This document shows positions 1 through 8,170 of a stretch of 25,720 nt of DNA, piece by piece (the stretch's first letter is position 1; each line of letters begins with the position of its first letter). Origin of the DNA: Ruminococcaceae bacterium UBA7217. Lineage in GTDB: Bacteria > Bacillota > Clostridia > Oscillospirales > Acutalibacteraceae. Below the pieces are notes generated by a model, which made no database searches, was not told the origin of the DNA, and was given only the letters and a program-made list of their open reading frames with translations. The stretch spans positions 12,884 through 38,603 of the forward strand of contig DKTZ01000059.1 of assembly GCA_002490425.1 (NCBI GenBank), given 5' to 3'. A program made the position numbers and the translations under genes.

Positions 1-998
1 GTAGGCATATTTTCTGCATTTCCTGCACCTGAGAATATAGCTCTTGCGGCTTCCTGTGCTTTTTGTGCCTCTTCTTCGCCGTGAACAAGCTTTGTAAGCT
101 CGAATGCAAGAATTTCTTTAGCGGTATTCAGCTGACTGCCTTCCCAAGAGTCCATTGCTTCGATTTCTTCCATTGGTAAGAATGTGAGCATTCTGATACA
201 CTTTAATACATCGGCATCTGCAACATTTCTCCAATACTGATAAAACTCAAAAGGAGTTGTTTTATTCGGGTCAAGCCAAACTGCATTTCCTGCCGTTTTG
301 CCCATCTTTTTGCCCTGTGAATCGGTAAGCAATGTTATTGTCATTGCGTGTGCGTCTTTACCGAGCTTTTTACGGATAAGCTCAGTACCGCCGAGCATAT
401 TGCTCCACTGGTCGTCACCGCCGAACTGCATATTGCAGTCATAATTTTTAAACAGATGGTAAAAGTCATAAGACTGCATAATCATATAGTTAAATTCAAA
501 GAATGAAAGTCCCTTTTCCATTCTCTGCTTGTAGCACTCTGCACGGAGCATATTGTTGACGGAGAAGCAAGCACCTACCTCTCTTAATACCTCAACGTAA
601 TTAAGATCAAGAAGCCAGTCGGCATTGTTTACCATAAGTGCTTTGCCGTCAGAAAAGTCAATGAACCTTTCCATTTGTCGCTTAAAGCACTCTGCGTTGT
701 GGTTAATGTCTTCACGGGTCAGCATTTTACGCATATCCGTTCTGCCTGACGGGTCGCCGATCATAGTTGTGCCGCCGCCGATAAGAGCAATTGGTTTATT
801 GCCTGCCATTTGAAGTCTTTTCATAAGCGTAAGCGCCATAAAATGACCTGCTGTAAGGCTGTCTGCCGTGCAGTCAAAACCGATATAGAAAGTTGCCTTT
901 CCGTTGTTAATCATTTCTCTTATTTCGTTTTCATTTGTAACCTGGGCAATAAGTCCGCGAGCAACAAGCTCTTCATAAATCTGCATATTAATTTCCAT
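1..998 (-). CDS. tyrS: Tyrosyl-tRNA synthetase, 3' end cut off by window edge
   Basis: Class I aminoacyl-tRNA synthetase that charges tRNA-Tyr with tyrosine in the cytoplasm. About 332 codons of the N-terminal part are present and no stop is reached before base 1. Visible motifs are the HIGH-box variant TAGH near residues 49-52 (context GFDCTADSLTAGHF), the stretch MIGDPSGRTDMR, and the KMSKS-type loop KKMGKT near residue 231. These cover the catalytic Rossmann domain; the tRNA-binding C-terminal S4 domain lies outside the window. The start is uncertain: ATG at 998 has a GGAAAGG only 2 nt upstream, while ATG at 986 (giving MQIYEELVARG, the usual beginning in my recollection of the family) has that site 14 nt away. 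A T-box leader lies directly upstream, so the gene is expected to be induced by uncharged tRNA-Tyr. Confidence 0.95.
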   Translation of the reverse strand, partial: MEINMQIYEELVARGLIAQVTNENEIREMINNGKATFYIGFDCTADSLTAGHFMALTLMKRLQMAGNKPIALIGGGTTMIGDPSGRTDMRKMLTREDINHNAECFKRQMERFIDFSDGKALMVNNADWLLDLNYVEVLREVGACFSVNNMLRAECYKQRMEKGLSFFEFNYMIMQSYDFYHLFKNYDCNMQFGGDDQWSNMLGGTELIRKKLGKDAHAMTITLLTDSQGKKMGKTAGNAVWLDPNKTTPFEFYQYWRNVADADVLKCIRMLTFLPMEEIEAMDSWEGSQLNTAKEILAFELTKLVHGEEEAQKAQEAARAIFSGAGNAENMP

Positions 999-1004
999 AA
1001 CCTT

Positions 1005-1056
1005 TCCGGCTACAATAGTTCATTAAAAATTGCTTACACGCTTTGCTGTAGCCGGA
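1005..1056 (-). repeat. Inverted repeat just upstream of the tyrS start
   Basis: A perfect 10-bp inverted repeat, TCCGGCTACA/TGTAGCCGGA, has arms at 1005-1014 and 1047-1056 and a 32-nt loop. In the tyrS mRNA the 3' arm includes the first bases of the only purine-rich GGAAAGG next to the start codon, so folding would partly hide that ribosome binding site. The repeat is directly visible; a regulatory role is inference. Confidence 0.6.
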
Positions 1057-1078
1057 CAATGCGTATAATGGAAATTTA

Positions 1079-1116
1079 GCCATATCAAAATTATGCCGTA
1101 GGCAAATTTTGATGGC
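1079..1116 (-). repeat. Imperfect hairpin in the tyrS leader spacer
   Basis: Plus-strand arms GCCATATCAAAATTATGCC and GGCAAATTTTGATGGC surround a 3-nt loop (GTA), giving a long AT-rich stem with two small interruptions. No U-tract follows it on either strand, so it does not look like an intrinsic terminator. It lies between the T-box terminator and tyrS. Confidence 0.6.
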
Positions 1117-1126
1117 AATATAATTT

Positions 1127-1158
1127 TTTAGCGTGATTTTTTCACGCTAAATCCTCCT
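1127..1158 (-). promoter_or_regulatory. Orphan AGGAGG site, five-residue leader ORF and hairpin
   Basis: Read on the minus strand, a consensus AGGAGG (1158-1153) is followed after 7 nt by GTG AAA AAA TCA CGC TAA (1145-1128), a five-residue ORF (MKKSR). The same bases form a perfect 10-bp hairpin, TTTAGCGTGA/TCACGCTAAA (1127-1136 and 1142-1151), with an AAAAA loop in the RNA. This is the strongest ribosome binding site in the leader, yet it lies about 150 nt from the tyrS start. Translation of the short ORF is possible but unproven. Confidence 0.4.
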
Positions 1159-1405
1159 AAAAATAAAGCCCCCTGCAAAAAGCAGAGGACGAAAAACCGT
1201 GTTACCACCTCAATTTACCGTTCTCTCACAAAAACGGCCTTAACGGGTAACTGACATTACCCTGTTCTGTAACGGGAACACCCGTTTGCCCCTACTTTTT
1301 TCAGGGCAACGACTCGGCGATGTATTTCACATTGCTCTCACGCTTTCTTCCACCAACCGAAAACTCTCTTTGCTTTAAGCGAATGCTACTTCTTCGTGTC
1401 ACAGT
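1159..1405 (-). ncRNA. T-box leader (tRNA-Tyr sensing) with terminator
   Basis: Riboswitch-type leader that reads uncharged tRNA and prevents termination upstream of an aminoacyl-tRNA synthetase gene. The minus strand shows the T-box core GAGGTGGTAACACGG (about 1212-1198), whose UGGU can pair with the ACCA end of tRNA-Tyr, followed by an intrinsic terminator: stem 1169-1176/1182-1188 (CCTCTGC, TTTTT, GCAGGGG) and U-tract TTTATTTT at 1167-1160. Stem I carries an AGUA-type element and, on the opposite side, a candidate specifier UAC (Tyr) at 1324-1322 in AAAUACAUC. The base of Stem I can pair GACT (1405-1402) with AGTC (1314-1311). The adjacent gene is tyrS, which agrees with the specifier. Confidence 0.93.
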
Positions 1406-1415
1406 CTTTAAAAAT

Positions 1416-1443
1416 ATTATACATAAATTTTATTTTTTGTCAA
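1416..1443 (-). promoter_or_regulatory. Sigma-A-type promoter for T-box/tyrS
   Basis: The minus strand carries TTGACA (1443-1438), a 16-nt spacer and TATAAT (1421-1416), matching both consensus boxes perfectly. The promoter overlaps the recN stop codon (1432-1430), and transcription would start around 1409, just before the T-box stem I. No terminator is visible between recN and this promoter. Confidence 0.85.
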
Positions 1444-3118
1444 GAAAATAATTGTTTGCAAAGTCAATAAGCTCTGCCGCCGCCTGTTTTGAAATATCCG
1501 TATTCTCAATTCCACCGATTATTCGTGAAAGCTCATTTACACGTTCCGAGTATTCAAGCGGCATTACACTTGTAAAGGTTTTACTGTCTTTTTCTGACTT
1601 GGATATTAAATAATGACTGTCTGCAAATGCGGCAATTTGCGCTAAATGTGTAACGCAAAGCACCTGCCTGTCAAGAGAAACCTCTTTAAGCTTAATACCG
1701 ATTTTTTGAGCGGTTCGTCCGCTTACGCCTGTGTCGATTTCGTCAAAAATAAGCGTCTGAATTTCATCGCCTGCCGCAAGAACATTTTTAATAGCAAGCA
1801 TAACTCTTGAAAGCTCACCGCCCGAGGCAATTTTTGAAAGTGCCTTCGGCTCTTCGCCTATATTAGCGGAAATAAGGAAATATATTTCATCCTGACCATT
1901 TTCATTACACTCCGTTTTATTTCGTACTACCTTGAAAACTATTGAGGGCATTTCAAGGAAAGCGAGCTCTTTTGAAACTTGGTCTGCAAACAGGATAGAA
2001 GCTTTTTTTCGGATTTCACTTAGTTTATCTGCTGTTCTTTGCATTACAGCTTGCTTTTCATCTGCCTCAGCTTTTAATCTCTCTTTAATTTGGTCGGAAA
2101 AGGTTATTTCTTCAAGCTCTTTTTGTGCGTTTTCAAGGTACTCTAATACTTTTTCTTCTGTTTCTCCGTATTTTTTGAAAACCGTTTCAAGAATTGAAAG
2201 TCTTTCCTCAATTACATCAAGCTCTTTCGGGTCAATATCAGCTGAAAAGAGGAAATTATTGAGTTCCGATACACAGTCGGAAAGCGAATAAGAAATGTCA
2301 GTAAGTGTTTCGGAAACGCTCTTCAGAGTGTCATCATATTCGGCGGCGTTTTGCAGAGAAGACGCAGCAAATGAAAGTGCCGAAACGGCTCCGCCCTCGC
2401 CGTTCTCGCCGTCAAGGGACTGCAAAGCAGCATTAACATAAGAAAGAAGAGCTTCGGCATTTTGAAGAAAATTTCTGCGTTTAATCAAACCGTTATACTC
2501 TCCTGTTTTTATGTCAGCCGCTTCAATTTCTTCAATCTGATATGTCAGAATGTCAATCTTTCTTGCTTTTTCGGATTCATTTTCAATAAAAGATTTATAT
2601 TTTCGTTCTGCTTCTTTATAATCACCGTATGCTAAAATGTATTCATTTTTATATACGTCATCTTGAGCAAAAGCGTCGATATAGTCAATATGAAAATCCT
2701 CATTAAGAAGATTTTGGTTGTCAAGCTGACCGTGAATGTTAATAAGTGCACGGCCTAATTTTTTGAGCATTGACACTGTTACGGACTGGCCGTTGATTTT
2801 ACAGACATTTTTTCCGTCAGCAAATATTTTTCGCATAATATGAAGAGTTCGGTCTTCCTCGCTGTCTAATCCTATTTCTTCAAGAACAGATTTTACACCT
2901 GTGTTTATATCGGAAAATAGTGCGGAAACCTCAGCAAATTCATTGCCGGTTCTGATAAGCTCACGTGAGGTTCTCTCACCCAATACAGCGTTTATTGCAT
3001 CTATAATTATAGATTTACCTGCGCCCGTTTCACCCGTTAAAACATTAAGACCGTTATTAAAATCAATAACAGCCTCTTTAATTATTGCTATATTGCTGAT
3101 TTTAAGATTTTGAAGCAT
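1430..3118 (-). CDS. recN: DNA repair protein RecN
   Basis: SMC-like ATPase that gathers at double-strand breaks and promotes recombinational repair. The 562-residue length is normal for RecN. The N-terminal ATPase half has the Walker A GETGAGKS at residues 29-36. The middle is rich in charged helices, as expected for the coiled-coil arms. The C-terminal half has the ABC signature ASGGELSRVMLAIK near residue 430 and the Walker B/D-loop TLIFDEIDTGVSG near residue 455. It is the last gene of the nusB operon, 6 nt after argR, with AAAGGA upstream of the ATG. I saw no separate LexA box in front of it, so any SOS control would have to come from elsewhere. Confidence 0.97.
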   Translation of the reverse strand: MLQNLKISNIAIIKEAVIDFNNGLNVLTGETGAGKSIIIDAINAVLGERTSRELIRTGNEFAEVSALFSDINTGVKSVLEEIGLDSEEDRTLHIMRKIFADGKNVCKINGQSVTVSMLKKLGRALINIHGQLDNQNLLNEDFHIDYIDAFAQDDVYKNEYILAYGDYKEAERKYKSFIENESEKARKIDILTYQIEEIEAADIKTGEYNGLIKRRNFLQNAEALLSYVNAALQSLDGENGEGGAVSALSFAASSLQNAAEYDDTLKSVSETLTDISYSLSDCVSELNNFLFSADIDPKELDVIEERLSILETVFKKYGETEEKVLEYLENAQKELEEITFSDQIKERLKAEADEKQAVMQRTADKLSEIRKKASILFADQVSKELAFLEMPSIVFKVVRNKTECNENGQDEIYFLISANIGEEPKALSKIASGGELSRVMLAIKNVLAAGDEIQTLIFDEIDTGVSGRTAQKIGIKLKEVSLDRQVLCVTHLAQIAAFADSHYLISKSEKDSKTFTSVMPLEYSERVNELSRIIGGIENTDISKQAAAELIDFANNYFLDKK

Positions 3119-3124
3119 AAAACA

Positions 3125-3568
3125 TCAGTCCTTTAGCATTGAGAGAATAGCGTTGCGGTTATCCTGAGCATTTTCAAGAGAATCGCAAGCAAGGAAAATA
3201 GTGTCATCTCCTGCGATTGCGCCGACAACACCTTTCATATGGGCATTCTCGAGTGCAACACATGCAGCATTTGCCGTGCCGACATAACATTTAACAACAA
3301 CAATATTCATAGCCAACTCCACAGATAAAACAGAGCGGGCAAAAATCATAGCAAAATTATTGTGTGTTTCGCTTTTACTTATAACATATCTTGTTTCGTT
3401 CTTTCCGAAATGCTCTTTAACAAGCTTTAAATCCTTAATATCTCTTGAAATTGTAGCCTGAGTGACCTTGTAACCGTTAGCACTAAGCATTTTAATAATT
3501 TCATCTTGGGTAGAAACATTGTTGTTTTCAATAAAATCTATAATCAGCTTTTGTCTGTCCTTTTTCAT
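3125..3568 (-). CDS. argR: Arginine repressor ArgR (AhrC)
   Basis: Hexameric transcription factor that binds ARG boxes when arginine is present and represses biosynthesis. The 147 residues match the family. The N-terminal winged helix contains the recognition segment TQATISRDIKDLKL at about 36-49. The C-terminal oligomerisation and arginine-binding domain contains GTANAACVALE and the conserved GAIAGDDTIF, whose aspartates contact arginine in the family. It begins right after nadK, with AAAGGAG 8 nt before the ATG. Its position between tlyA/nadK and recN is the standard Firmicute arrangement; no arginine biosynthesis gene is in the window. Confidence 0.95.
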   Translation of the reverse strand: MKKDRQKLIIDFIENNNVSTQDEIIKMLSANGYKVTQATISRDIKDLKLVKEHFGKNETRYVISKSETHNNFAMIFARSVLSVELAMNIVVVKCYVGTANAACVALENAHMKGVVGAIAGDDTIFLACDSLENAQDNRNAILSMLKD

Positions 3569-3569
3569 T

Positions 3570-4421
3570 TTATGTTCTCCTTTGCGTAAGCTTTCTGTTT
3601 AATACGTCAAAAAATTCGTCGGATTTTATTCTGATAAATTCAGCGGAAATGTCCGATTTTTCGATAATAACCTTACCGTTTACGGGCAATTCAATATTTG
3701 TTTCACCGTCAAGAGAAATTACAATATCCTTATCGGGATTATTCGGAGCAGTTATGCTGATTTTTGAGGAGCTGTTAAAAACCAAAGACCTGTTAAGCGG
3801 CGAATGAGTGCAAAGCGGAGTTAAAATTATACACTGCAAAGCAGGGTCAATTACAGGACCGCCCGCAGACCAAGAATAAGCCGTTGAACCTGTCGGTGTA
3901 GAAACGATTATTCCGTCGGCTCTGTAAAAATTTACAATTTTACCGTCGCAATATGCGTTAAGATTAAGAACATTGAAGGCTTTACCCCTTGCAACAGCAA
4001 TATCGTTTAGGCAGTAGCCTATCATTTCTTTCTTACCGTCAACCTCTAAATAGCATTTTAACATCATGTGCTTTTCTTTTAAATAATTGCCGTTTAAAAG
4101 AGATTTAAGCAATTCAAGCTCATTTGCTTCAACACCTGCTAAAAAGGCAAGATTACCCGCATTTATGCAAAGCACAGGCTTACCTGAAATAGCACACTGC
4201 TTTGCTGTATGAATAAATGAACCGTCACCGCCGATTGCAATTACAATATCGGATTCCTGATACAAATTTTCCGAATATGTGAATCGGTTGCCGAAAAAAG
4301 GTTTCGTATCAGGTTCAAAAAAATATTCAATATTGAGCTGACGGAGCATATCAGTTACAGCGTAGGTAACGCTTTCAGCTTTTTCACGGGTAAGGTTTGG
4401 AACTATTCCGACTTTAATCAT
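3570..4421 (-). CDS. nadK: NAD kinase
   Basis: Phosphorylates NAD to NADP with ATP or polyphosphate in the cytoplasm. Hallmarks are GGDGSF at residues 64-69, the segment NAGNLAFLAG, LNDIAVARG, and the ligand-binding TPTGSTAYSWSAGGPV. I chose the ATG at 4421 (283 aa, MIKVGIVPNL) because GGTGAT lies 6 nt upstream; an ATG at 4433 would add four residues. The start overlaps the tlyA stop by 8 nt, which suggests translational coupling. In many Firmicutes nadK sits in this operon between tlyA and argR, although not in Bacillus subtilis. Confidence 0.95.
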   Translation of the reverse strand: MIKVGIVPNLTREKAESVTYAVTDMLRQLNIEYFFEPDTKPFFGNRFTYSENLYQESDIVIAIGGDGSFIHTAKQCAISGKPVLCINAGNLAFLAGVEANELELLKSLLNGNYLKEKHMMLKCYLEVDGKKEMIGYCLNDIAVARGKAFNVLNLNAYCDGKIVNFYRADGIIVSTPTGSTAYSWSAGGPVIDPALQCIILTPLCTHSPLNRSLVFNSSSKISITAPNNPDKDIVISLDGETNIELPVNGKVIIEKSDISAEFIRIKSDEFFDVLNRKLTQRRT

Positions 4422-5238
4422 TGTTATCACCATTTAAATTATTATGTGATGCTTCTGCAATTTCAGTAATATAAGCCTCATCAAAGGACAGAAAGCTCTT
4501 TCCGTCTTTTGAAAGGAAAACTAAGTATTCAATATTACCCTCAGGACCTTTTATCGGAGAAAAAGTTAACCCCTGAACAGAGAATCCTGTTTCAACCGCA
4601 AACTTAACAATTGAATTTATAACCTCAATATGAGTGGTTTTTTCACGGACAACACCTTTTTTGCCGACCCTGTCCCTACCCGCTTCAAATTGCGGTTTTA
4701 TCAGAGCAACACATTTTCCGCCGTTCTTCAAAAATTCGAAAAGAACAGGCAGAATAAGTTTGAGTGAAATAAAGGAAACGTCAATACTTGCAAAATCAAT
4801 TTCGTCCGATACTGTTTCTTTTGTAAGATAGCGAAAATTAGTACGCTCTAAATTGACTACTCGCTCGTCAGTACGCAGTTTCCACGCAAGCTGACCGTAG
4901 CCGACATCAATTGAATAAACCTTTTTTGCGCCGTTTTGGAGCATACAGTCTGTAAATCCGCCTGTAGATGCGCCGATGTCCATACAAATGCAGTCCGAAA
5001 GCGTAATCGGAAAAGACTTCATAGCTTTTTCGAGCTTATATCCGCCTCGGCTGACATAAGGCATCTGTTTGCCTTTTAATTCAATTTTATCGGTCGGTTT
5101 TACGGAATATCCCGCTTTGGTTTCCTTTTGACCGTTTACATAAACCGATCCCGACATAATGAGTGCAGTCGCTTTTGAACGGCTATCGCAAAGCCCAAAC
5201 TCAAAAACAGCAGTATCAAGTCGTTTTTTGTCAGCCAT
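4414..5238 (-). CDS. tlyA: TlyA-family rRNA 2'-O-methyltransferase
   Basis: Predicted to methylate ribose 2'-OH of cytidines in ribosomal RNA, as characterised TlyA proteins do; often annotated as hemolysin A or YqxC. An S4 RNA-binding domain covers about residues 3-65. It is followed by an FtsJ/RrmJ-like SAM-dependent domain with the SAM loop MDIGASTGGFTD (86-97) and candidate catalytic residues K68 (YKLEKA), D153 (SIDVSFISLK) and K181 (ALIKPQFEAG). Length 274 aa is normal. The ATG has GGAGAG upstream and overlaps the end of dxs by 8 nt. The hemolysin label is historical; rRNA modification is the better-supported role. Confidence 0.93.
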   Translation of the reverse strand: MADKKRLDTAVFEFGLCDSRSKATALIMSGSVYVNGQKETKAGYSVKPTDKIELKGKQMPYVSRGGYKLEKAMKSFPITLSDCICMDIGASTGGFTDCMLQNGAKKVYSIDVGYGQLAWKLRTDERVVNLERTNFRYLTKETVSDEIDFASIDVSFISLKLILPVLFEFLKNGGKCVALIKPQFEAGRDRVGKKGVVREKTTHIEVINSIVKFAVETGFSVQGLTFSPIKGPEGNIEYLVFLSKDGKSFLSFDEAYITEIAEASHNNLNGDNND

Positions 5239-7090
5239 TTTTTCTCTCCGAAAATTTATTGTAAATTGAATCTCTGTCTAATCCGAATTTTTCCATAAGT
5301 GAAGAAACAGACGCATGATGAACAAATTCATTATTAACTGCAATATGCTCAAATTTACCGTTATAGCCTTTTTCTGCAAGTGTTTCGGCAAAAGCCGTAC
5401 CGACTGAGCCTGATTTTTCGGACTCCTCGTAAAACACTATTTTTCTGTACGTCATAGCAATATTAAATACATCTTTTACAATAGGCTTAATGCAGTTCAG
5501 GACAAGCAAAGAAACAATAGTATTTTCTGTTTTAAGCTTTTCAATCGCAAACATTGCCTCGGATGAAACTCTGCCGTATGTAACTATCAAAGCGCCGCCG
5601 TTTTCATTGAACAAGTCATAATCCCTTTCACTTATTTCATATCCGTTCGGCAAAACGGTATCGTTACCTCTCGGATACCTTACTGCAAAAAAGCCGTCTT
5701 GTTTTATCGTATTTTCCAAATCGAAATTTAGACGTTTAAATGTAAAAGGTGAATAAACTTTTATGTTCGGAACAGACAGGAGCATCGGTACATCAAAAAG
5801 TCCCTGATGCGTTACGCCGTCCTCGCCCACAAAGCCTGCTCTGTCAACAGCTATAACCATATTTGCATTTTGAAGTGAACAGTCGTGTATAAGCTGGTCG
5901 TAGGTTCTTTGCAAAAATGTTGAATAAATCGCAACGACCGGCTTCATTCCACCCTTAGAAAGACCAGATGCAAATGTAATTGCGTGTTCTTCGGCAATAC
6001 CCACATCAAAAAATCTGTCTGAATATTTTTCTGAGAATTCTTTAAGCCCCGTACCCAAAGCCATAGCAGCAGTAACCGCGCATACTTTTTTATCAGATTC
6101 AGCAATTTTACATATTTCAGAGCCGAAAACGGAAGAAAAGTTTTCAGAACCGATATTTGTTTCACCGTTATCAATGTTGAATTTCGATATGCCGTGAAAT
6201 TCACTGGGAGATTTCTCCGCAAAGTCATATCCTTTACCTTTTATTGTATTAATGTGTAAAAGCACAGGTCCCTTAACGAGCTTGGCGCTGTCAAGAGCTT
6301 CGGATAGCTGCTCAAGGTTGTGACCGTCAATCGGTCCCATATAACGGAATCCCATATCTTCAAAAAATGTACTTTTATACAACCTGTTTTTTATAGTTGT
6401 TTTTATGTTGAATATTTGCTTTGATAACAGTTTGCCGATAAGAGGAATTTTATTTAAAACAGACTCTGTTTTTGCTTTTAAACGGAAGTATTCGGGCTTT
6501 GAACGGATTACCGCCAAGTACCTTGCAACACCGCCGACATTTTCGGATATTGACATTTTATTATCATTAAGAATTACAATTAGTCTTGCTTTAGAACGTC
6601 CTGCATTGTTAAGCGCCTCATAAGCAAGCCCGCCTGTGAGTGCCCCATCTCCGATTACTGCAACGGTATAGTCCTTTTTACCGTTCAAAAGATTTGACAT
6701 TGCAATACCGAAAGCAGAAGAAACAGAGGTACTTGAATGACCGCTGTAAAAAATATCGTGTTCGCTTTCCTCGGGCGAGGAAAATCCCGAAATACCTCCC
6801 TCTGTACGCAGTGTATTAAACTTTTCATATCTGCCTGTAATAATTTTATGTGTATATACCTGATGTCCTACATCCCAAATAATTTTATCGTTCGGTGAAT
6901 TAAAGACCTTATGAAGCGACACCGAAAGCTCAACAACACCGAGATTGGAAGAAAGATGACCGCCGTTTTTTGAAACAGTTTCAATCAATGTATTTCTTAT
7001 CTCAGCGCAAAGCTCGCCCAGTTCATCATATGACATCCGCTTAATATCATCAGGTGATTTAATTGCAGATAATAATTTATCGTTTGCCAA
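5231..7090 (-). CDS. dxs: 1-deoxy-D-xylulose-5-phosphate synthase
   Basis: Thiamine-diphosphate enzyme that condenses pyruvate and glyceraldehyde 3-phosphate, the first step of the MEP isoprenoid pathway. The N-terminal domain shows KNGGHLSSNLG (41-51), DVGHQVYTHK, GHSSTS (118-123) and the ThDP/Mg motif GDGALTGG...NDN (147-177). The transketolase-like domain has DVGIAEEHAITFASG, and the C-terminal transketolase domain is present. I chose the TTG at 7090 (619 aa), because GGAG lies 8 nt upstream. A longer TTG start at 7108 overlaps the ispA stop and lacks a good ribosome binding site. The neighbour ispA uses the downstream products of the same pathway. Confidence 0.96.
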   Translation of the reverse strand: MANDKLLSAIKSPDDIKRMSYDELGELCAEIRNTLIETVSKNGGHLSSNLGVVELSVSLHKVFNSPNDKIIWDVGHQVYTHKIITGRYEKFNTLRTEGGISGFSSPEESEHDIFYSGHSSTSVSSAFGIAMSNLLNGKKDYTVAVIGDGALTGGLAYEALNNAGRSKARLIVILNDNKMSISENVGGVARYLAVIRSKPEYFRLKAKTESVLNKIPLIGKLLSKQIFNIKTTIKNRLYKSTFFEDMGFRYMGPIDGHNLEQLSEALDSAKLVKGPVLLHINTIKGKGYDFAEKSPSEFHGISKFNIDNGETNIGSENFSSVFGSEICKIAESDKKVCAVTAAMALGTGLKEFSEKYSDRFFDVGIAEEHAITFASGLSKGGMKPVVAIYSTFLQRTYDQLIHDCSLQNANMVIAVDRAGFVGEDGVTHQGLFDVPMLLSVPNIKVYSPFTFKRLNFDLENTIKQDGFFAVRYPRGNDTVLPNGYEISERDYDLFNENGGALIVTYGRVSSEAMFAIEKLKTENTIVSLLVLNCIKPIVKDVFNIAMTYRKIVFYEESEKSGSVGTAFAETLAEKGYNGKFEHIAVNNEFVHHASVSSLMEKFGLDRDSIYNKFSERKNG

Positions 7091-7104
7091 AGTAAAATCT
7101 CCAA

Positions 7105-7983
7105 TCAAAACTTGCGCTCAGCAAGTGCCAAAGTTAAATTTATAAGCTTTTCGCTTTGCCTGTCAAAAGAGTTCAAAATAGAAATCGCATTTTCCGTAAG
7201 ACTGTTTACAAGCTCTTTTGACTTATCCAAGCCGTAAAGTCTTACAAAAGTAGGTTTATTATTTTTCTCGTCGCTGCCCACAGGCTTTCCGAGGGTTTGG
7301 GAATCGCTTGTTATATCGAGAATATCATCCCTGATTTGAAAAGCAAGTCCCAAATTTTCTGCATACTCACAAATTTTGTTAATTTGAGCATTATCCGCTT
7401 TTTCGCCTGTAAGATAACCTAAAACACAGGCACATTTTAAAAGCGCACAGGTTTTAAGGGAATACATCTTTTTAACATCGTTTAATTGGGGTTCGGTATC
7501 TTCAAACTGCAAATCAAGCACTTGACCCATTACCATTCCACGTATTCCTGCAAATTCGGAAAGATATTTAATTGCAATAATTGCATTTTCGGGCACAATT
7601 CCGCTTTGCGACGCCAAGAAAAAAGCCTCAGTCAAAAGTGCGTCGCCTGCTAAAAGTGCATTTGCCTCGCCGAAGGCAATATGACAGGACGGCTTGCCTC
7701 TGCGCATATCATCGTTATCCATACACGGTAAATCGTCGTGTATAAGCGAATATGTGTGAATCATTTCAAGCGCACAGCCGAGTTTTATTGCAGCCTCTCT
7801 ATCACCGCCGAAAAGCTCTGAAAAATAAAGCGTCAATAACGGGCGTATTCTTTTTCCGCCGTTTTTCAAGCTGTAATTCATTGCATCAAGCACAACTGAA
7901 TTTTCAGCATTTTCAAAGGCACAGTTTTTAAGGAAATCGTTTATAGCATTAATATCGTTTGTGAATTCGGAAAAATCAGCCAT
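7105..7983 (-). CDS. ispA: Farnesyl/geranyl diphosphate synthase (polyprenyl synthetase)
   Basis: Short-chain trans-prenyltransferase that joins IPP to allylic diphosphates to make C15 (perhaps C20) diphosphates for quinones and cell-wall carriers. The two aspartate-rich Mg-binding motifs are visible: the first, DDLPCMDNDD, at 83-92 (the long DDxxxxD form of bacterial FPP synthases) and the second, DDILD, at 219-223. Also present are the substrate-binding NGGKRIRPLL (41-50) and GQVLDL. I chose the ATG at 7983 (292 aa) with GAGG 9 nt upstream; it overlaps the xseB stop by 8 nt. An ATG at 7998 would add five residues. Product chain length cannot be settled from sequence alone. Confidence 0.95.
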   Translation of the reverse strand: MADFSEFTNDINAINDFLKNCAFENAENSVVLDAMNYSLKNGGKRIRPLLTLYFSELFGGDREAAIKLGCALEMIHTYSLIHDDLPCMDNDDMRRGKPSCHIAFGEANALLAGDALLTEAFFLASQSGIVPENAIIAIKYLSEFAGIRGMVMGQVLDLQFEDTEPQLNDVKKMYSLKTCALLKCACVLGYLTGEKADNAQINKICEYAENLGLAFQIRDDILDITSDSQTLGKPVGSDEKNNKPTFVRLYGLDKSKELVNSLTENAISILNSFDRQSEKLINLTLALAERKF

Positions 7984-8170
7984 TTTCAGTAACCTCATTG
8001 ATATTAGTTATTTTAAGCTTTGCCTCACTTAACATTTTTCTGCATTTATCCGAGAGAAGCGCTCCCTCTTCATAAAGCTTTAAGGAATCTTCTAAAGAAA
8101 GATTACCCTCTTCAAGCCTGGAAACTATTTCTTCAAGCCTTTTTACCGACTCTTCGTAATTCATTTTCAT
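7976..8170 (-). CDS. xseB: Exodeoxyribonuclease VII small subunit
   Basis: Small helical subunit of ExoVII, which degrades single-stranded DNA together with XseA. The 64 residues contain the family core YEESVKRLEEIVSRLEEGNL followed by SLEDSLKLYEEGALL, the two-helix segment that binds the large subunit. AAGGTG lies 6 nt before the ATG. The gene starts immediately after the xseA stop, as expected for a stoichiometric partner. Confidence 0.95.
   Translation of the reverse strand: MKMNYEESVKRLEEIVSRLEEGNLSLEDSLKLYEEGALLSDKCRKMLSEAKLKITNINEVTENG

Noticed and set aside
810..1079. 89-codon plus-strand ORF overlapping the tyrS start and leader
   Set aside because: It lies antisense to clear tyrS coding sequence and continues into the leader hairpins; it has no convincing ribosome binding site and a Cys/Ser-rich composition typical of antisense frames.
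1079..1116. Reading the imperfect hairpin as a terminator
   Set aside because: No U-tract follows it on either strand.
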